NCBI GenBank assembly: GCA_965230215.1
Contig: CBDDKN010000002.1
Span: 1,240,001-1,304,000, forward strand
Length of the DNA: 64,000 nucleotides
Origin: RFSX01 sp965230215
Lineage (GTDB): Bacteria > Bacteroidota > Bacteroidia > Chitinophagales > Saprospiraceae
Reading direction: 5' to 3'
The number at the start of each line of letters is the position of its first letter. The stretch's first letter is position 1. Shown piece after piece: positions 1 through 9,222 of the stretch. Position numbers and translations under genes: made by a program. Under the pieces are notes generated by a model that had not been told where the DNA came from, searched no databases, and was given only the letters and a program-made list of their open reading frames with translations.

Positions 1-970
1 GTCTGACATATTTCGTGCAGGAATATGGAAACCGCGTACCAAGCCAGGCTCATTTGAAGGTGTAGGAACAAAAGGCCTTCCTTGGATGAAAAAGGTAAAA
101 GACCTGACTGGTTTTCCAGTTACTGTAGAAGTCGCCAAGGGCTCACATGTTGACCTTTGTCTCGAATTTGGGATAGATATTCTTTGGATTGGAGCCCGAA
201 CAACGGTTAACCCATTTGCAGTACAGGAGATTGCTGATGCATTAAAAGGAGTAGATATTCCTGTTCTTGTAAAGAATCCCATCAATCCTGATCTGGCTCT
301 ATGGAATGGTGGAATCGAGAGGCTTAGAAAGGCAGGTGTTAAAGAATTGGGCGCCATTCACCGTGGTTTCTCAAATCTTGGTGAAAAGTATTACAGAAAC
401 AGACCCCAATGGCAAATTGCCATTGAATTCATGAGGCTTAATCCGGATCTTCCGATTCTTTGTGACCCAAGCCATATATGTGGTCGAAGAGATATCCTAC
501 AAGATGTTGGACAAAAAGCAATGGACCTTGATTATGATGGTCTGATGATTGAATCTCATATCGACCCTGACAATGCATGGAGTGACGCCAAGCAACAGAT
601 AACCCCTGAAGTGTTTGGATCCATGATTACGGATATGAAATTAAGACACGACTTTGAAGATAACTTCAGGCTACAGAGTAAGTTGGATCAAATGCGTGAA
701 GTCATAGACCATATCGATGAGGAGATTATCAATTTGCTCTCCAATAGAATGGCTGTTGCAAGAGATATCGGCGCTTACAAAAAGGAGAACAACATGACCA
801 TCTATCAGGATAAAAGATGGAACGATATCATCGGCAAGTCCACTGATCAGGCTGCTAAATCAGGATTGAGCAAAGAATTCATTATCAAATACATCAGTGC
901 TGTTCACGATGAGAGTATAGATCAGCAAGACAAAATTATCAAGAAACTTGACGGTGAAAGCCCTATGTAA
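1..970 (+). CDS. Bifunctional DAHP synthase / chorismate mutase, 5' end outside window
   Basis: This gene is cut by the window start. The frame is open from base 2, and the residues before the first internal Met (86) read DIFRAGIWKPR..GSFEGVG, typical of the start of bacterial DAHP synthase, so the Met at 86 is not the real start. The barrel part continues with conserved stretches such as LWIGARTTVNPF, VLVKNPINPD and CDPSHICGRR. A C-terminal helical domain of about 90 residues (from LRLQSKLDQMREVIDHID.. to the end) is a chorismate mutase AroQ-type domain. The family condenses phosphoenolpyruvate with erythrose-4-phosphate and converts chorismate to prephenate, both in the cytoplasm for aromatic amino acids. 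The fusion order DAHPS-CM is common in Bacteroidota. The missing N-terminus is probably only a few tens of residues. Confidence 0.93.
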   Translation, partial: SDIFRAGIWKPRTKPGSFEGVGTKGLPWMKKVKDLTGFPVTVEVAKGSHVDLCLEFGIDILWIGARTTVNPFAVQEIADALKGVDIPVLVKNPINPDLALWNGGIERLRKAGVKELGAIHRGFSNLGEKYYRNRPQWQIAIEFMRLNPDLPILCDPSHICGRRDILQDVGQKAMDLDYDGLMIESHIDPDNAWSDAKQQITPEVFGSMITDMKLRHDFEDNFRLQSKLDQMREVIDHIDEEIINLLSNRMAVARDIGAYKKENNMTIYQDKRWNDIIGKSTDQAAKSGLSKEFIIKYISAVHDESIDQQDKIIKKLDGESPM

Positions 971-1009
971 TATTGTCGATATTGGATATTTTGTGCCTCA
1001 AATTTTAAT

Positions 1010-1408
1010 ATGAATTTAGAACCCTTTGTGGCAGTGAGCTCGGAACCAGGATTATTCAGATTGGTTGCCAGCAGGAATAACGGATTGGTATTGGAATCAC
1101 TTGATTCCGGTAAGTCTAAGTTTTACTCGGTTAGGAAGCATCAATTTACGCCGCTGGGTACGGTTGCGATATATACACTTGAGGATACTTCACCATTGGC
1201 CGATGTGTTTTCAAGTATGAAGTCCAAACTGGAAGACACACCTCCGGTAGACTTGAAATCTGAGCAACATGTCATCGAGGAATACTTTGAATCAATTCTT
1301 CCGGAATATGATGAAGACAAGGTGTCACTCAAAGACATGAAAAAGGTAATCAAGTGGTTCAATACACTTCATGAAAAAGGTTTGTTGGATAGCAGCGAGG
1401 AAGAGTAA
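1010..1408 (+). CDS. DUF5606 family protein
   Basis: A 132-residue soluble protein with no signal peptide or membrane segment. The N-terminal 70 residues (MNLEPFVAVSSEPGLFRLV.. to ..TVAIYTLED) match the DUF5606 fold-type sequence I know from Bacteroidota, and the acidic helical C-terminus matches the family's usual length. The function of the family is unknown. The gene starts 39 bases after the aromatic biosynthesis gene on the same strand, so co-transcription is possible. The recognition is by remembered sequence pattern only. Confidence 0.8.
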   Translation: MNLEPFVAVSSEPGLFRLVASRNNGLVLESLDSGKSKFYSVRKHQFTPLGTVAIYTLEDTSPLADVFSSMKSKLEDTPPVDLKSEQHVIEEYFESILPEYDEDKVSLKDMKKVIKWFNTLHEKGLLDSSEEE

Positions 1409-1487
1409 GCTTATACAATTAGCACTTCATCTGCTGGTCTGCTAAACATTTTATCCTTGCAGGGTGTTTTTAAATAAAAAAAATATC

Positions 1488-1973
1488 ATGCGTTTAATCA
1501 AGTACAGCTTTTTATTATTGATGGTGGGTTTGTGGTCATGTAGTGATGACGAAACACCACCGGGAAATATTGACCCTAATGACCCGACGGTTGTCATTTG
1601 GAGTGGTCCAAGTATCTCTTTTGAAAAATTGGAGGGATCCGATCCAAGCTTGGAGGAAAATCAAGACAACATTACAGCCCTTGTTGCTCTTACAAGAGGC
1701 AACGATGGCGGACAGATATACAATGCGGTTTCTGAAAGCTCTTCTGACAAGGCCAATAGTCCTGCAGGAACAGAATGGGCCATCGGAACTACAGATAATC
1801 TAGAAAGTTTAAACTTTCAAAGATTCAGAACTGCAGTGGGAGAACCGAAAAGTATAGTTGGTGAAGACCTCGTCTTAAGACTCGTTGAAGAAAACATCTA
1901 CATAGACATAAGATTTACATCTTGGTCTCAAGGAAGATTAGGAGGCTTTGCCTACGAAAGATCTACGCCTTAG
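1488..1973 (+). CDS. Small lipoprotein, function unknown
   Basis: I place the start at the ATG at 1488, giving about 161 residues, because the product then begins MRLIKYSFLLLMVGLWSC, a standard lipoprotein signal with the lipobox LWSC. A GTG 24 bases upstream would add an unlikely basic stretch. After the lipidated Cys come an acidic, Pro/Asp-rich linker and a small beta-rich domain with aromatic-rich repeats (FTSWSQGRLGGFAYERSTP at the end). This resembles the short surface lipoproteins common in Bacteroidota, but I do not recognise a family. A hairpin terminator follows at 2000-2031. Confidence 0.7.
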   Translation: MRLIKYSFLLLMVGLWSCSDDETPPGNIDPNDPTVVIWSGPSISFEKLEGSDPSLEENQDNITALVALTRGNDGGQIYNAVSESSSDKANSPAGTEWAIGTTDNLESLNFQRFRTAVGEPKSIVGEDLVLRLVEENIYIDIRFTSWSQGRLGGFAYERSTP

Positions 1974-1999
1974 ATAGACTTATACTAGATACACATCGA

Positions 2000-2031
2000 C
2001 CCTTTTCACGATTATGTGGAAAGGGTTTTTT
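2000..2031 (+). terminator. Rho-independent terminator
   Basis: Ten-base arms at 2000-2009 and 2016-2025 pair with one G-U, separated by a 6-base loop and followed by six T. It sits 26 bases after the lipoprotein stop codon and separates it from the PDZ gene. Confidence 0.8.
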
Positions 2032-2107
2032 GTTTTCATATCTATTAATACCTAGAAATCAGTATTTTACATGTAACAAACGTATTAACTAACTTAAAAC
2101 AAACGAA

Positions 2108-3118
2108 ATGTCAACAATTAAACCAATGCACACCAATCTGGTGTATGGGATTGCTATCCTATTGCTGATCCTGGGAGTTTTCGGATTCATGGACATAAGC
2201 AACAACACTTATCTAGGATATGCAAACAATGATTTCAAAGTAACAAGAGTGGAAGATGGAAGCCCTGCCGATGCGGCTGGAATGCAGGTAGGAGATCAAT
2301 TAAAAACCATCAATGGATTAGATGTTCGAGACGCAAGTTCCTGGGACGCCATGCCAAGAGCTAAGGTAGGAGAGACCAGAGAGTTTGTCATTGATAGAAA
2401 TGGCGAAGAGCTTACAATGGAACTGACTTATGCCGCACAATCCGGAACAGATAGCATGATAAGCAAGGTAGGATGGTTCGTAGGGCTTATATACTTGTTA
2501 ATGGGTCTATGGGCTTATAGAAGTAAGACAAATTGGTCTTCATTCTTATTTGCCCTGTTTGCTTTGGCGTTCGCAACCGCCTTTTTGGGACGGCCATATA
2601 TTGCTGATCCTGCAATAAGAGATGTAGTGAATTCAATCTTTACAAGTTTCTTCCTGTTTGGTTTTGCCCTGCTATTTGTCTTTTTGATGCATTTTCCTGA
2701 GAAGAGTAAATTCATGGAGAAAAAGAATGCAAGCTTGATGCTTTTTGCTCCAGCTATCATTATGAGTGTAATTATTATTGGACTAAATATATTTGAGCCA
2801 AAGTCAACTAGCAGTCTGAATACCACTGTAGATATGTTATTCTTGCTGTTTATTGTTTTCTATTTCGGTGGTTCAGTTGTGCTACTTGTAAGAAGATATT
2901 TGGCAGCTGATGCAGCCACGAGAAGCAGTTCTGGATTATCCATGTTATTCTGGGGGTCTATCGTAGGATTATTACCTATACTTATTTATATCATTATTGG
3001 TAATATCTCTCCAACGACAGTGTTGCCTGGTGAAGATTATGTATTTCTAAGTTTGGGACTTGTCCCAATATGCTTTGCGTTGGCCATCAAAAATTCTGGC
3101 GCCGCCGCAACTGATTAA
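2108..3118 (+). CDS. PDZ-domain multi-pass membrane protein
   Basis: A 336-residue protein. A first membrane helix (about residues 10-30) is followed by an extracytoplasmic PDZ domain (about 38-110) with the carboxylate-loop and hydrophobic pattern of bacterial PDZs (VTRVEDGSPADAAGMQVGD). About seven more membrane helices fill residues 120-330. No protease motif (HExxH or Ser/Lys) is visible, so this is not a RseP-type site-2 protease. The layout resembles the input half of some Bacteroidota membrane sensors that carry PDZ plus 7TM before a histidine kinase, here without the kinase. It is flanked by terminators on both sides and is therefore probably monocistronic. The role is unknown. Confidence 0.75.
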   Translation: MSTIKPMHTNLVYGIAILLLILGVFGFMDISNNTYLGYANNDFKVTRVEDGSPADAAGMQVGDQLKTINGLDVRDASSWDAMPRAKVGETREFVIDRNGEELTMELTYAAQSGTDSMISKVGWFVGLIYLLMGLWAYRSKTNWSSFLFALFALAFATAFLGRPYIADPAIRDVVNSIFTSFFLFGFALLFVFLMHFPEKSKFMEKKNASLMLFAPAIIMSVIIIGLNIFEPKSTSSLNTTVDMLFLLFIVFYFGGSVVLLVRRYLAADAATRSSSGLSMLFWGSIVGLLPILIYIIIGNISPTTVLPGEDYVFLSLGLVPICFALAIKNSGAAATD

Positions 3119-3128
3119 AAATAAACCC

Positions 3129-3157
3129 GGCCTGGCCACTGTGTCAGGCCTTTTTTT
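3129..3157 (+). terminator. Rho-independent terminator, T-run abuts the next ATG
   Basis: The six-base GC arms 3129-3134 and 3145-3150 flank a 10-base loop, followed by seven T at 3151-3157. The next start codon is at 3158. Confidence 0.8.
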
Positions 3158-3757
3158 ATGACACGCGATTATATAAAATTAATAACCAGCCTATCTCTGG
3201 TAATTGCATTGCTCGCAATAATAGGCCTTAGTGATGATTATTCTGAGGATCGTCTCCGTATTTATATACGGTGGTCGGCCAAGTTAAGTGTCTGTTTTTT
3301 CAGTTTGGCTTTTTCAGCATCTGCAATTCATCATTTGATCAAAGGAAAGTATTCAGCCAAGCTGTTAGAATGGAGACCGAGAATAGGTTTGTGTTTTGCT
3401 GTCTTTCATACGGCTCATTTAATTTTTCTAATTCTCCTCCAGCAAGTTTTTCATCCTGTATTCACGCTGGCCAAGACAAGCTCTTTGATAGGAGGAGGTA
3501 TGGCCTATGTGTTTATGTATCTGATGGCCCTTACAACATTCCCTAAGTTTAAGAAACTGATCACTAACAAACAGTGGATCCTTTTACATACAATTGGCAG
3601 TTATTGGATATGGATTATTTTCTTCAGATCTTATTTCAAGAGTGTAGTGAATAAGGGCGAAGAGTATCTCTTGTTTGCCATTATAGTTATGGCCATGGTA
3701 TTAAGAATACTTAAAGGAATCCACCGTATGTATCGTCGAAATTCTGTTAGAAGTTAA
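3158..3757 (+). CDS. Six-helix membrane protein, ferric reductase-like/heme-binding candidate
   Basis: A 199-residue protein with about six hydrophobic helices. Histidines sit in or next to helices (AIHHL, FHTAHL, LLHTIGSYW). That pattern fits the ferric-reductase-like transmembrane/MsrQ fold, which holds b-type heme through paired His. I cannot confirm heme ligation. The only Met upstream of the first helix is at 3158, directly after a terminator T-run, so the mRNA may be leaderless, may come from a promoter inside the preceding gene, or may depend on read-through. Its 3' end overlaps the convergent DUF3857 gene (3754) by four bases. Confidence 0.6.
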   Translation: MTRDYIKLITSLSLVIALLAIIGLSDDYSEDRLRIYIRWSAKLSVCFFSLAFSASAIHHLIKGKYSAKLLEWRPRIGLCFAVFHTAHLIFLILLQQVFHPVFTLAKTSSLIGGGMAYVFMYLMALTTFPKFKKLITNKQWILLHTIGSYWIWIIFFRSYFKSVVNKGEEYLLFAIIVMAMVLRILKGIHRMYRRNSVRS

Positions 3758-5739
3758 ATTTTTTCGAGGACTATTTGTTCCTCTTGTTTGGCTATTATTT
3801 TATCATAAATATCGACTATGTCAGAGTATTCAGTTGGTAGAATTACATCACTGCCAATATGTAAATAGTAAGTAATACTTAATTTATTGTCGAGAACTTT
3901 AGGATCATATATAAAGCTTATTTTTTTGTTTGAAGTCCCGATTGATAATTTTTCAGGGTAAGATGCCAACTTATATCCTTCGGGAATTTCAAAGTTTATA
4001 ATCCTCCTGATTTTTGAAAGCTGATTATAGAAGACAGGAAATTCTCTTGACTTTTCTTCAAATGGGTTTTCATCCAAGCCATAACCAAATGAGGCATTGA
4101 TAAATATTTTATTTCCTAACCTTTTGTGTGTATTGTATTTTATTTCATGGGAAGAATAGCTGACTGGCTTGTATATATCTTCAAATCCTTCAACAGTATC
4201 TATTTCAAAAACATCTTCTCGGATTTCCTCATATTCTTCATCCTCTTCCTCAAAATCATCGTCTCCATAGTTTACATTTTCGACATTTTGATTGTCTTCT
4301 TCATTCTCAAACTCACTGGCATTGATTCTAAATTTTGTTGAAGCATATTTGGCAAGTCTTGTATGCGAGTCAACCATCAGACAATCATCCTCTTCATCAA
4401 GGTTAATGTTATGCATCTGAACTGATTGATATAGATTATTATTGCTCATGTTTACCACATTGGAAGCATCTTTCTGAACCTTAAGCGCATAGATGTTTAA
4501 AGAGCGAATCGGAATGGTTCCCATCGGCAAATACTGGGAACTGGCATCCATATATATTTCTTTGCCATCAATATCTGCAGACACGAAGACATAGTTGAGC
4601 TCAGATCTGCTTGGATAATACGGGTTTAGAATACCATTGAACCTGTATTTGGTTAACATAGGCCTTGCTGAAATTCCGGCCTTATTTAAAAGATTGGTTA
4701 ATAGTAGATTTATCTCTGCAACATTTCCCGAACCTGTTTTTATAAGATTCTTTATGCCATTATCTACAAATATTCCATATTCCTTATTCCATCGAAAATT
4801 TTGAATTATGTAATCATAGATGTATTGCGCCTTTTCTTGTTCTGTAGAAAGCGATTTTACTCCATCTACTACATCATTTAAGTCCTTTAGCTTCTGATCG
4901 ACTTGTGAACCAAAGTATTTTGATTCAAGCAGGTTATTTCCAATTGTTTTCCAGTCCTTCGAAAAGTACTCTACTTCGCCTGTATTATAAGTCAGAGAAT
5001 ATATTTCATATTTAATTCCTGTTCTGTAGTCATTTTCATTTAGAACATATTCATCTTCTTTTATCGCTGGAACATCTTTGACTTCATAAGAAAGCATATT
5101 TGTCTTACCCCATGAGGTAAGCACTTGTTCTTCTTTGCTTTCTAAAGGGATCAAACCTGAAGCAATAGGGGTTAAGCTAAATGGCCTGGGTGCAAGAAGC
5201 TCAAATCTTGAATAATCAACCGGGATCCATGATTGAAAATACCACTTGGGAATGGTGTAAAGGAACGGAGAGTATACAGTATAGTTTACATCAATAATAC
5301 TACCGGGTTTTACATTTGGCATGGCAAATTTAATTTGACGTAAAAAGTCGGCAGTTTTTTCTTCGTAAATATCACGTTTCTCAAGTTTCGTCTCTACTAT
5401 TTTATCTCCTTTAAGATTATAGGTTACCGCCTTAACTTTTCTAATCTCTTCATCATCTGAACCGGAAGAGTATAGTGGTATACTAAATTCGGCATAATCC
5501 TCTCCAGAAGACTCAAATATTTTAATTCGAAATTTATATATTAAATTTAATTCCTGACTATTTCCTTTAAAATTGTATTCGACACGAACACCCCTGAACA
5601 TATATGCAGCTTCAGCTGTCGAGTCAATTTTATGTACGCTTTGACGTAAGTCTTCTTTTGTTACTTTTGGTAACTTTACTTGAGAAAAAGCGCCTGTTGA
5701 TAGAATTAGAATTACAAATAATGTGGTGATCGTTTTCAT
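3754..5739 (-). CDS. DUF3857/transglutaminase-like exported protein (second copy)
   Basis: The start is set at 5739 (MKTITTLFVILILSTGAFSQ, a clean signal peptide), 1 base after the stop of the preceding gene. Upstream in-frame codons would overlap that gene. The product has about 661 residues: a DUF3857 beta domain (about 40-230), a transglutaminase-like core (about 280-430, IYDYIIQNFRW ... GNVAEINLLLTNLLNKAG), an acidic insert (EEEDEEYEEIRED) and a C-terminal beta domain. At the position of the catalytic Cys of classical transglutaminases I see GNVAEIN rather than GDCKAL, so this copy may be catalytically inactive. It forms a tight tandem pair with the next gene, which keeps the Cys. Confidence 0.85.
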   Translation of the reverse strand: MKTITTLFVILILSTGAFSQVKLPKVTKEDLRQSVHKIDSTAEAAYMFRGVRVEYNFKGNSQELNLIYKFRIKIFESSGEDYAEFSIPLYSSGSDDEEIRKVKAVTYNLKGDKIVETKLEKRDIYEEKTADFLRQIKFAMPNVKPGSIIDVNYTVYSPFLYTIPKWYFQSWIPVDYSRFELLAPRPFSLTPIASGLIPLESKEEQVLTSWGKTNMLSYEVKDVPAIKEDEYVLNENDYRTGIKYEIYSLTYNTGEVEYFSKDWKTIGNNLLESKYFGSQVDQKLKDLNDVVDGVKSLSTEQEKAQYIYDYIIQNFRWNKEYGIFVDNGIKNLIKTGSGNVAEINLLLTNLLNKAGISARPMLTKYRFNGILNPYYPSRSELNYVFVSADIDGKEIYMDASSQYLPMGTIPIRSLNIYALKVQKDASNVVNMSNNNLYQSVQMHNINLDEEDDCLMVDSHTRLAKYASTKFRINASEFENEEDNQNVENVNYGDDDFEEEDEEYEEIREDVFEIDTVEGFEDIYKPVSYSSHEIKYNTHKRLGNKIFINASFGYGLDENPFEEKSREFPVFYNQLSKIRRIINFEIPEGYKLASYPEKLSIGTSNKKISFIYDPKVLDNKLSITYYLHIGSDVILPTEYSDIVDIYDKIIAKQEEQIVLEKI

Positions 5740-5740
5740 T

Positions 5741-7645
5741 TTAGGTCTTCTTTTGAAATGTGAGTTCAAGTCGTTCTTTTTTGCGTATGGTGTCAAGAAA
5801 GTGCTTTATTGCTTTGTATTCTTCAGCTGGATAACAGCCTTCGTTAAGTATGAATTTATGCGCGTATATCAAATACTCCCCTTCGGTTGATATTTTTAGT
5901 GAATAGAAACCGTAATCAGATTCAAGGATATAATCTTCAATAGTTTCGACAAAGTCATAGGATTCCGGAATCTTAATTTTTACCTTATAAGCGTTCTGAA
6001 ATGAGCGTTCAAATTGTATCGGATAGACCCGTTTTTTATCCTTAGGAAGATATGGAACCTTTAGATCATAGATGCCTACAGGAAACAATAGATAATCACC
6101 CAGGGTCTGATAAAAGCTTTTAAAACTAAGCTCTGCTTTGTTGATAACCGAAATGGAATCCTCATCAAATTCAAATTCAGAATTATCCAACGAAACAGAC
6201 TTGATATTTTTAAACTGATCAAGGAAGAAATCTTTTAAGTCGCTATTCTCTAACCGTGAGAGATACTTGTACTTATTATATCCAATTCCTTTGTTTACCG
6301 ATTCATATGAAAGGCTGTATGAATCATTATCACTCTTGTCAATTATAATATTTGTTGTATTGCTATTTAATTCAATACCGTAATTGGGTGTCTTTGCTAT
6401 CTCTCCACCTGTTTCATCTACTGCAAGCACACTGCGATCATCTGTAAAGCTGCCTAGAAATCCAAAGGGACTCTCATGCATGGTACAATCTATCCAGAAT
6501 GTGTCTTGATCCTCCGTGATTCTCAGTATGATATGGTTGCCTTGTTCCACACTGTAAAAGTCTTCGTCAAATGATACTTTCTTATCTGACCCGGCTTCTA
6601 CTATCACGTAATCACTATGGATGTCATAAGCCCCCAGAAGTTTATGAGTATAAAAACTCAAGGCTTTACAATCACCATATTTAAGTTCATTGACTTTTTT
6701 AGGATCCATTGGAACAAGACCGCCTTCATCCAGACCAATACTTATATACCTTGTATTTTCTTTTATGTAGTTGTATATCTCTTTCGCTGTAGTTAATTTA
6801 TCTTCTGGATTAGAAATAAAAGGTCTGACCACTTCCTTTAGCTCATTCCTGTCCATATCCTTATGCGCCAGCAGATCTTCATAAATCCACTTACCAAGCT
6901 CATTCCAACTGTTAAAAGTGCCTTTTATTCCTTCATAGCTAAATTGATTGGCTCTAAAAAACACATTAGGAAAAGTACTGTCTTCAGGGGCGTACTTTTC
7001 CTTATACAGCGCATTTATATTTTCCATTGAATAATGGAGATCGTCATATTTGTCAAACGAGATATTAGGCGGGGCAAATTCCTTGGTTTCTATAATTGCA
7101 TCACTTTCGTTTATCAGTTTATAATCTGAGAAATGTAAGGATTGTTTGTATGCGGTGATAGGGTGCCATAGTGGAATCCAGCCATTCTTTGAAACCTTTG
7201 TATACTTATAATAGACAGTAACAGGATAATCAATTGTCTTATAATCATAGTTGAGAGACCTGAAGTCACTAATCATAGAGTAGCCATCATATCTGGCATA
7301 ATCGTCGAGTTTGTTTTCTTTGATCGATGATAACTTATTGCCTCGAGCATCATAATACTCCAGCGTTACATCCTTGATAGACTCACTGCCTTTCTTATAC
7401 AGCAAACTTAAATTTAACAGGTCTTTGTGATCATCTTTAAAAACTGTCAGGGCCCGTTCTCTCTGTACGATAAGCTTATCCGCACTTTTGAATTCAACAT
7501 ATGTTTTATCAAACCTAACCACAGAATGGCAGCCTTTGAGCAATTCTTCAGGTATTAACGAAGTGTCAAAATTATACTGAGTAAAAGCGACAGGAATAAT
7601 AAAAACAAAAGCTGTAATAAAAATAATGGCTGTTCTAAGGAACAT
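5741..7645 (-). CDS. DUF3857/transglutaminase-like exported protein (first copy, Cys retained)
   Basis: The start is set at 7645 (MFLRTAIIFITAFVFIIPVAFTQ, signal peptide). The longer in-frame extension from 7702 lacks signal character. The product has about 634 residues: N-terminal DUF3857 domain, then a transglutaminase-like domain with the motif LKYGDCKALSFYTHKLL, which carries the Cys expected for the catalytic triad, and a C-terminal beta domain. In Bacteroidota such proteins are periplasmic or surface-associated; substrates are unknown. It follows an ECF sigma/regulator pair on the same strand, 81 bases after the regulator, and precedes a paralogue by one base. The four genes probably form one unit controlled by that sigma factor. 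Confidence 0.87.
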   Translation of the reverse strand: MFLRTAIIFITAFVFIIPVAFTQYNFDTSLIPEELLKGCHSVVRFDKTYVEFKSADKLIVQRERALTVFKDDHKDLLNLSLLYKKGSESIKDVTLEYYDARGNKLSSIKENKLDDYARYDGYSMISDFRSLNYDYKTIDYPVTVYYKYTKVSKNGWIPLWHPITAYKQSLHFSDYKLINESDAIIETKEFAPPNISFDKYDDLHYSMENINALYKEKYAPEDSTFPNVFFRANQFSYEGIKGTFNSWNELGKWIYEDLLAHKDMDRNELKEVVRPFISNPEDKLTTAKEIYNYIKENTRYISIGLDEGGLVPMDPKKVNELKYGDCKALSFYTHKLLGAYDIHSDYVIVEAGSDKKVSFDEDFYSVEQGNHIILRITEDQDTFWIDCTMHESPFGFLGSFTDDRSVLAVDETGGEIAKTPNYGIELNSNTTNIIIDKSDNDSYSLSYESVNKGIGYNKYKYLSRLENSDLKDFFLDQFKNIKSVSLDNSEFEFDEDSISVINKAELSFKSFYQTLGDYLLFPVGIYDLKVPYLPKDKKRVYPIQFERSFQNAYKVKIKIPESYDFVETIEDYILESDYGFYSLKISTEGEYLIYAHKFILNEGCYPAEEYKAIKHFLDTIRKKERLELTFQKKT

Positions 7646-7726
7646 ATAAAATGTATGGTTACATTTTAAATATAAGAAAATCGGAAATAATTGTTCCTCC
7701 AAGGTATATTAAGAATAGTATAATTA

Positions 7727-8113
7727 TCAGTTTGACCTAAGATCAAAATACTTCCTGATCAGGATAAACTGAACACACAATACTGGAATTAGAATCTTCA
7801 ATGCAATGGATGCTGTTCCTCCTAAAGCTATTTTTGGAAAGCTCAGTTGCCCAATAAAATCAGGGGAGTTATATCCTTCAAAAAAGGATAGAAAGTCCAT
7901 ACTCCAACTTGTCGTATTTGCCAAAGCTATGAACAGACAAGCCGCAAATGCAGCTATGGCCCAGAGTGGAATTAAGCGTTCATTTTTTTGAGCAACTACA
8001 GACTCTGAACGCAGTGAATCCAGCACACTACGCGTGATGTGCTCCGGTGCAGTTTCACGACCCGTGCTTTTGATTAACGCTTTGAATTGATTCTCTTCTC
8101 TGTTGTTTTCCAT
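7727..8113 (-). CDS. Membrane-bound anti-sigma-like protein
   Basis: A 128-residue protein: a cytoplasmic N-terminal part (about 1-45), a hydrophobic helix (IPLWAIAAFAACLFIALAN, about 46-64) and a second one near the C-terminus (ALKILIPVLCVQFILI). It begins two bases after the stop of the ECF sigma gene, the usual position for a membrane anti-sigma factor. No zinc-binding HxxxCxxC motif is present, so it is not a ZAS-type anti-sigma. The function is inferred from position and topology only. Confidence 0.65.
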   Translation of the reverse strand: MENNREENQFKALIKSTGRETAPEHITRSVLDSLRSESVVAQKNERLIPLWAIAAFAACLFIALANTTSWSMDFLSFFEGYNSPDFIGQLSFPKIALGGTASIALKILIPVLCVQFILIRKYFDLRSN

Positions 8114-8115
8114 AA

Positions 8116-8703
8116 CTAGAATAGATTTTCAATTATATGTTTTTTATTCAACAATTCAAATAGCTTCTTTCTACTGCGATGCAATTTGATTTTGATATTG
8201 CTTTCTGTAAGACCGGTTATACCCGCCAATTCTTTAATTGGAATCTCATCAAAATAGAAACCGTGAACCAGAAACTTATCCTGCACACTTAGACTGCTGA
8301 GTGCTTCCAGAATTATCATTTTACGTTCTGAATGTTGAATCTTATCATCCACCAAACTGGTCTCTGCGCGCACATCAGTATGTTCTGATGTAGGTTCAAA
8401 TACACCACGATGCCTTTTCAGGGATCTGTATTTATTGATCGTCTCATTATAGCTGATACGATATACCCATGCACCAAATGGTGCTTGTGCTTTGTATTTA
8501 TGCAAAGTCTTAAACAGCTTAATCAATATCTCCTGACACAGATCCTCCGCTTCTTCCCTGTTATTGAGAATCCGCATTGCCAGTGTATAGATCATATCCT
8601 TATAAGCCTCAGCGATAATGCCATAAGCATCGATGTCCCCATCTTTGGCCTTATTGATATAATCTAGTTCGTTTTCGATTTGCATGCCTACTCTTATTGA
8701 CAA
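8116..8703 (-). CDS. ECF RNA polymerase sigma factor
   Basis: A 195-residue sigma-70 family protein. Region 2 is visible as YTLAMRILNNREEAEDLCQE (the DAED-type helix) followed by the aromatic-rich AQAPFGAWVYRISYNE. Region 4 is a C-terminal helix-turn-helix (FDEIPIKELAGITGLTESNI KIKLHRSRKKL, about 150-180). A second Met six codons in (8685) is an equally good start. It is first in a probable operon with a membrane anti-sigma and two DUF3857 proteins. The target promoters cannot be read from this window. Confidence 0.92.
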   Translation of the reverse strand: MSIRVGMQIENELDYINKAKDGDIDAYGIIAEAYKDMIYTLAMRILNNREEAEDLCQEILIKLFKTLHKYKAQAPFGAWVYRISYNETINKYRSLKRHRGVFEPTSEHTDVRAETSLVDDKIQHSERKMIILEALSSLSVQDKFLVHGFYFDEIPIKELAGITGLTESNIKIKLHRSRKKLFELLNKKHIIENLF

Positions 8704-8826
8704 AGCTTAATCGGTTCCGGTTACATTATTATGAAAATACTTTAAAAAAAGTGTAACCAGGGTCAAAAGCGGATTGTCAATATGATTGAACCTTGCATAT
8801 TTTCAAGACATTAAAAAAACCATAAA

Positions 8827-9183
8827 ATGGAAGAAGTAGTAGTATTAATGGTGTTATTCGGTACTTTTTTTGGAATCGTTTACCTCTATTTTAGCACAAG
8901 ACACAAAGAGCGCATGGCACTTATTGAAAAGGGTGAAAGCGCAGATTTATTTGTTACATCAAAGCGTAAATCTGCAATTCCACTCTACGCTGTTATACTG
9001 ATCAATCTGGGCTTACTCGGCATAGGAGTTGGCTTAGGAGTCATCATAGGGAATGCTATTGCATTGTCAGGAATTGATGAAGATGCTGCGATGCCTGCTT
9101 CAATATTTTTATGCCTGGGAGCCGCCTTACTTGCTGGCTTTTATATTACCCGAGCAGTTGATAGAAACTACAGAGACGAATAG
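8827..9183 (+). CDS. DUF6249-type small membrane protein
   Basis: A 118-residue protein with an N-terminal helix (LMVLFGTFFGIVYLYF), the juxtamembrane motif RHKERMALIEKGESADLF, and two further helices (VILINLGLLGIGVGLGVIIG and ASIFLCLGAALLAGFYI). The motif after the first helix is what I recognise from DUF6249 proteins, which are widespread in Bacteroidota and often lie next to ECF sigma loci. It is divergent from the sigma gene with a shared 123-base intergenic region, so co-regulation is plausible. The function is unknown. Confidence 0.78.
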   Translation: MEEVVVLMVLFGTFFGIVYLYFSTRHKERMALIEKGESADLFVTSKRKSAIPLYAVILINLGLLGIGVGLGVIIGNAIALSGIDEDAAMPASIFLCLGAALLAGFYITRAVDRNYRDE

Positions 9184-9189
9184 AGTATA

Positions 9190-9221
9190 AAAAAAGGGCT
9201 TCAAATTGAAGCCCTTTTTTT
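9190..9221. terminator. Bidirectional terminator between convergent genes
   Basis: Nine-base perfect arms (9196-9204 and 9206-9214) are flanked by an A-run on the left and a T-run on the right, so the hairpin can stop transcription from both sides. It lies between the DUF6249 gene and the end of the large surface-protein gene. Confidence 0.88.
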
Positions 9222-9222
9222 A

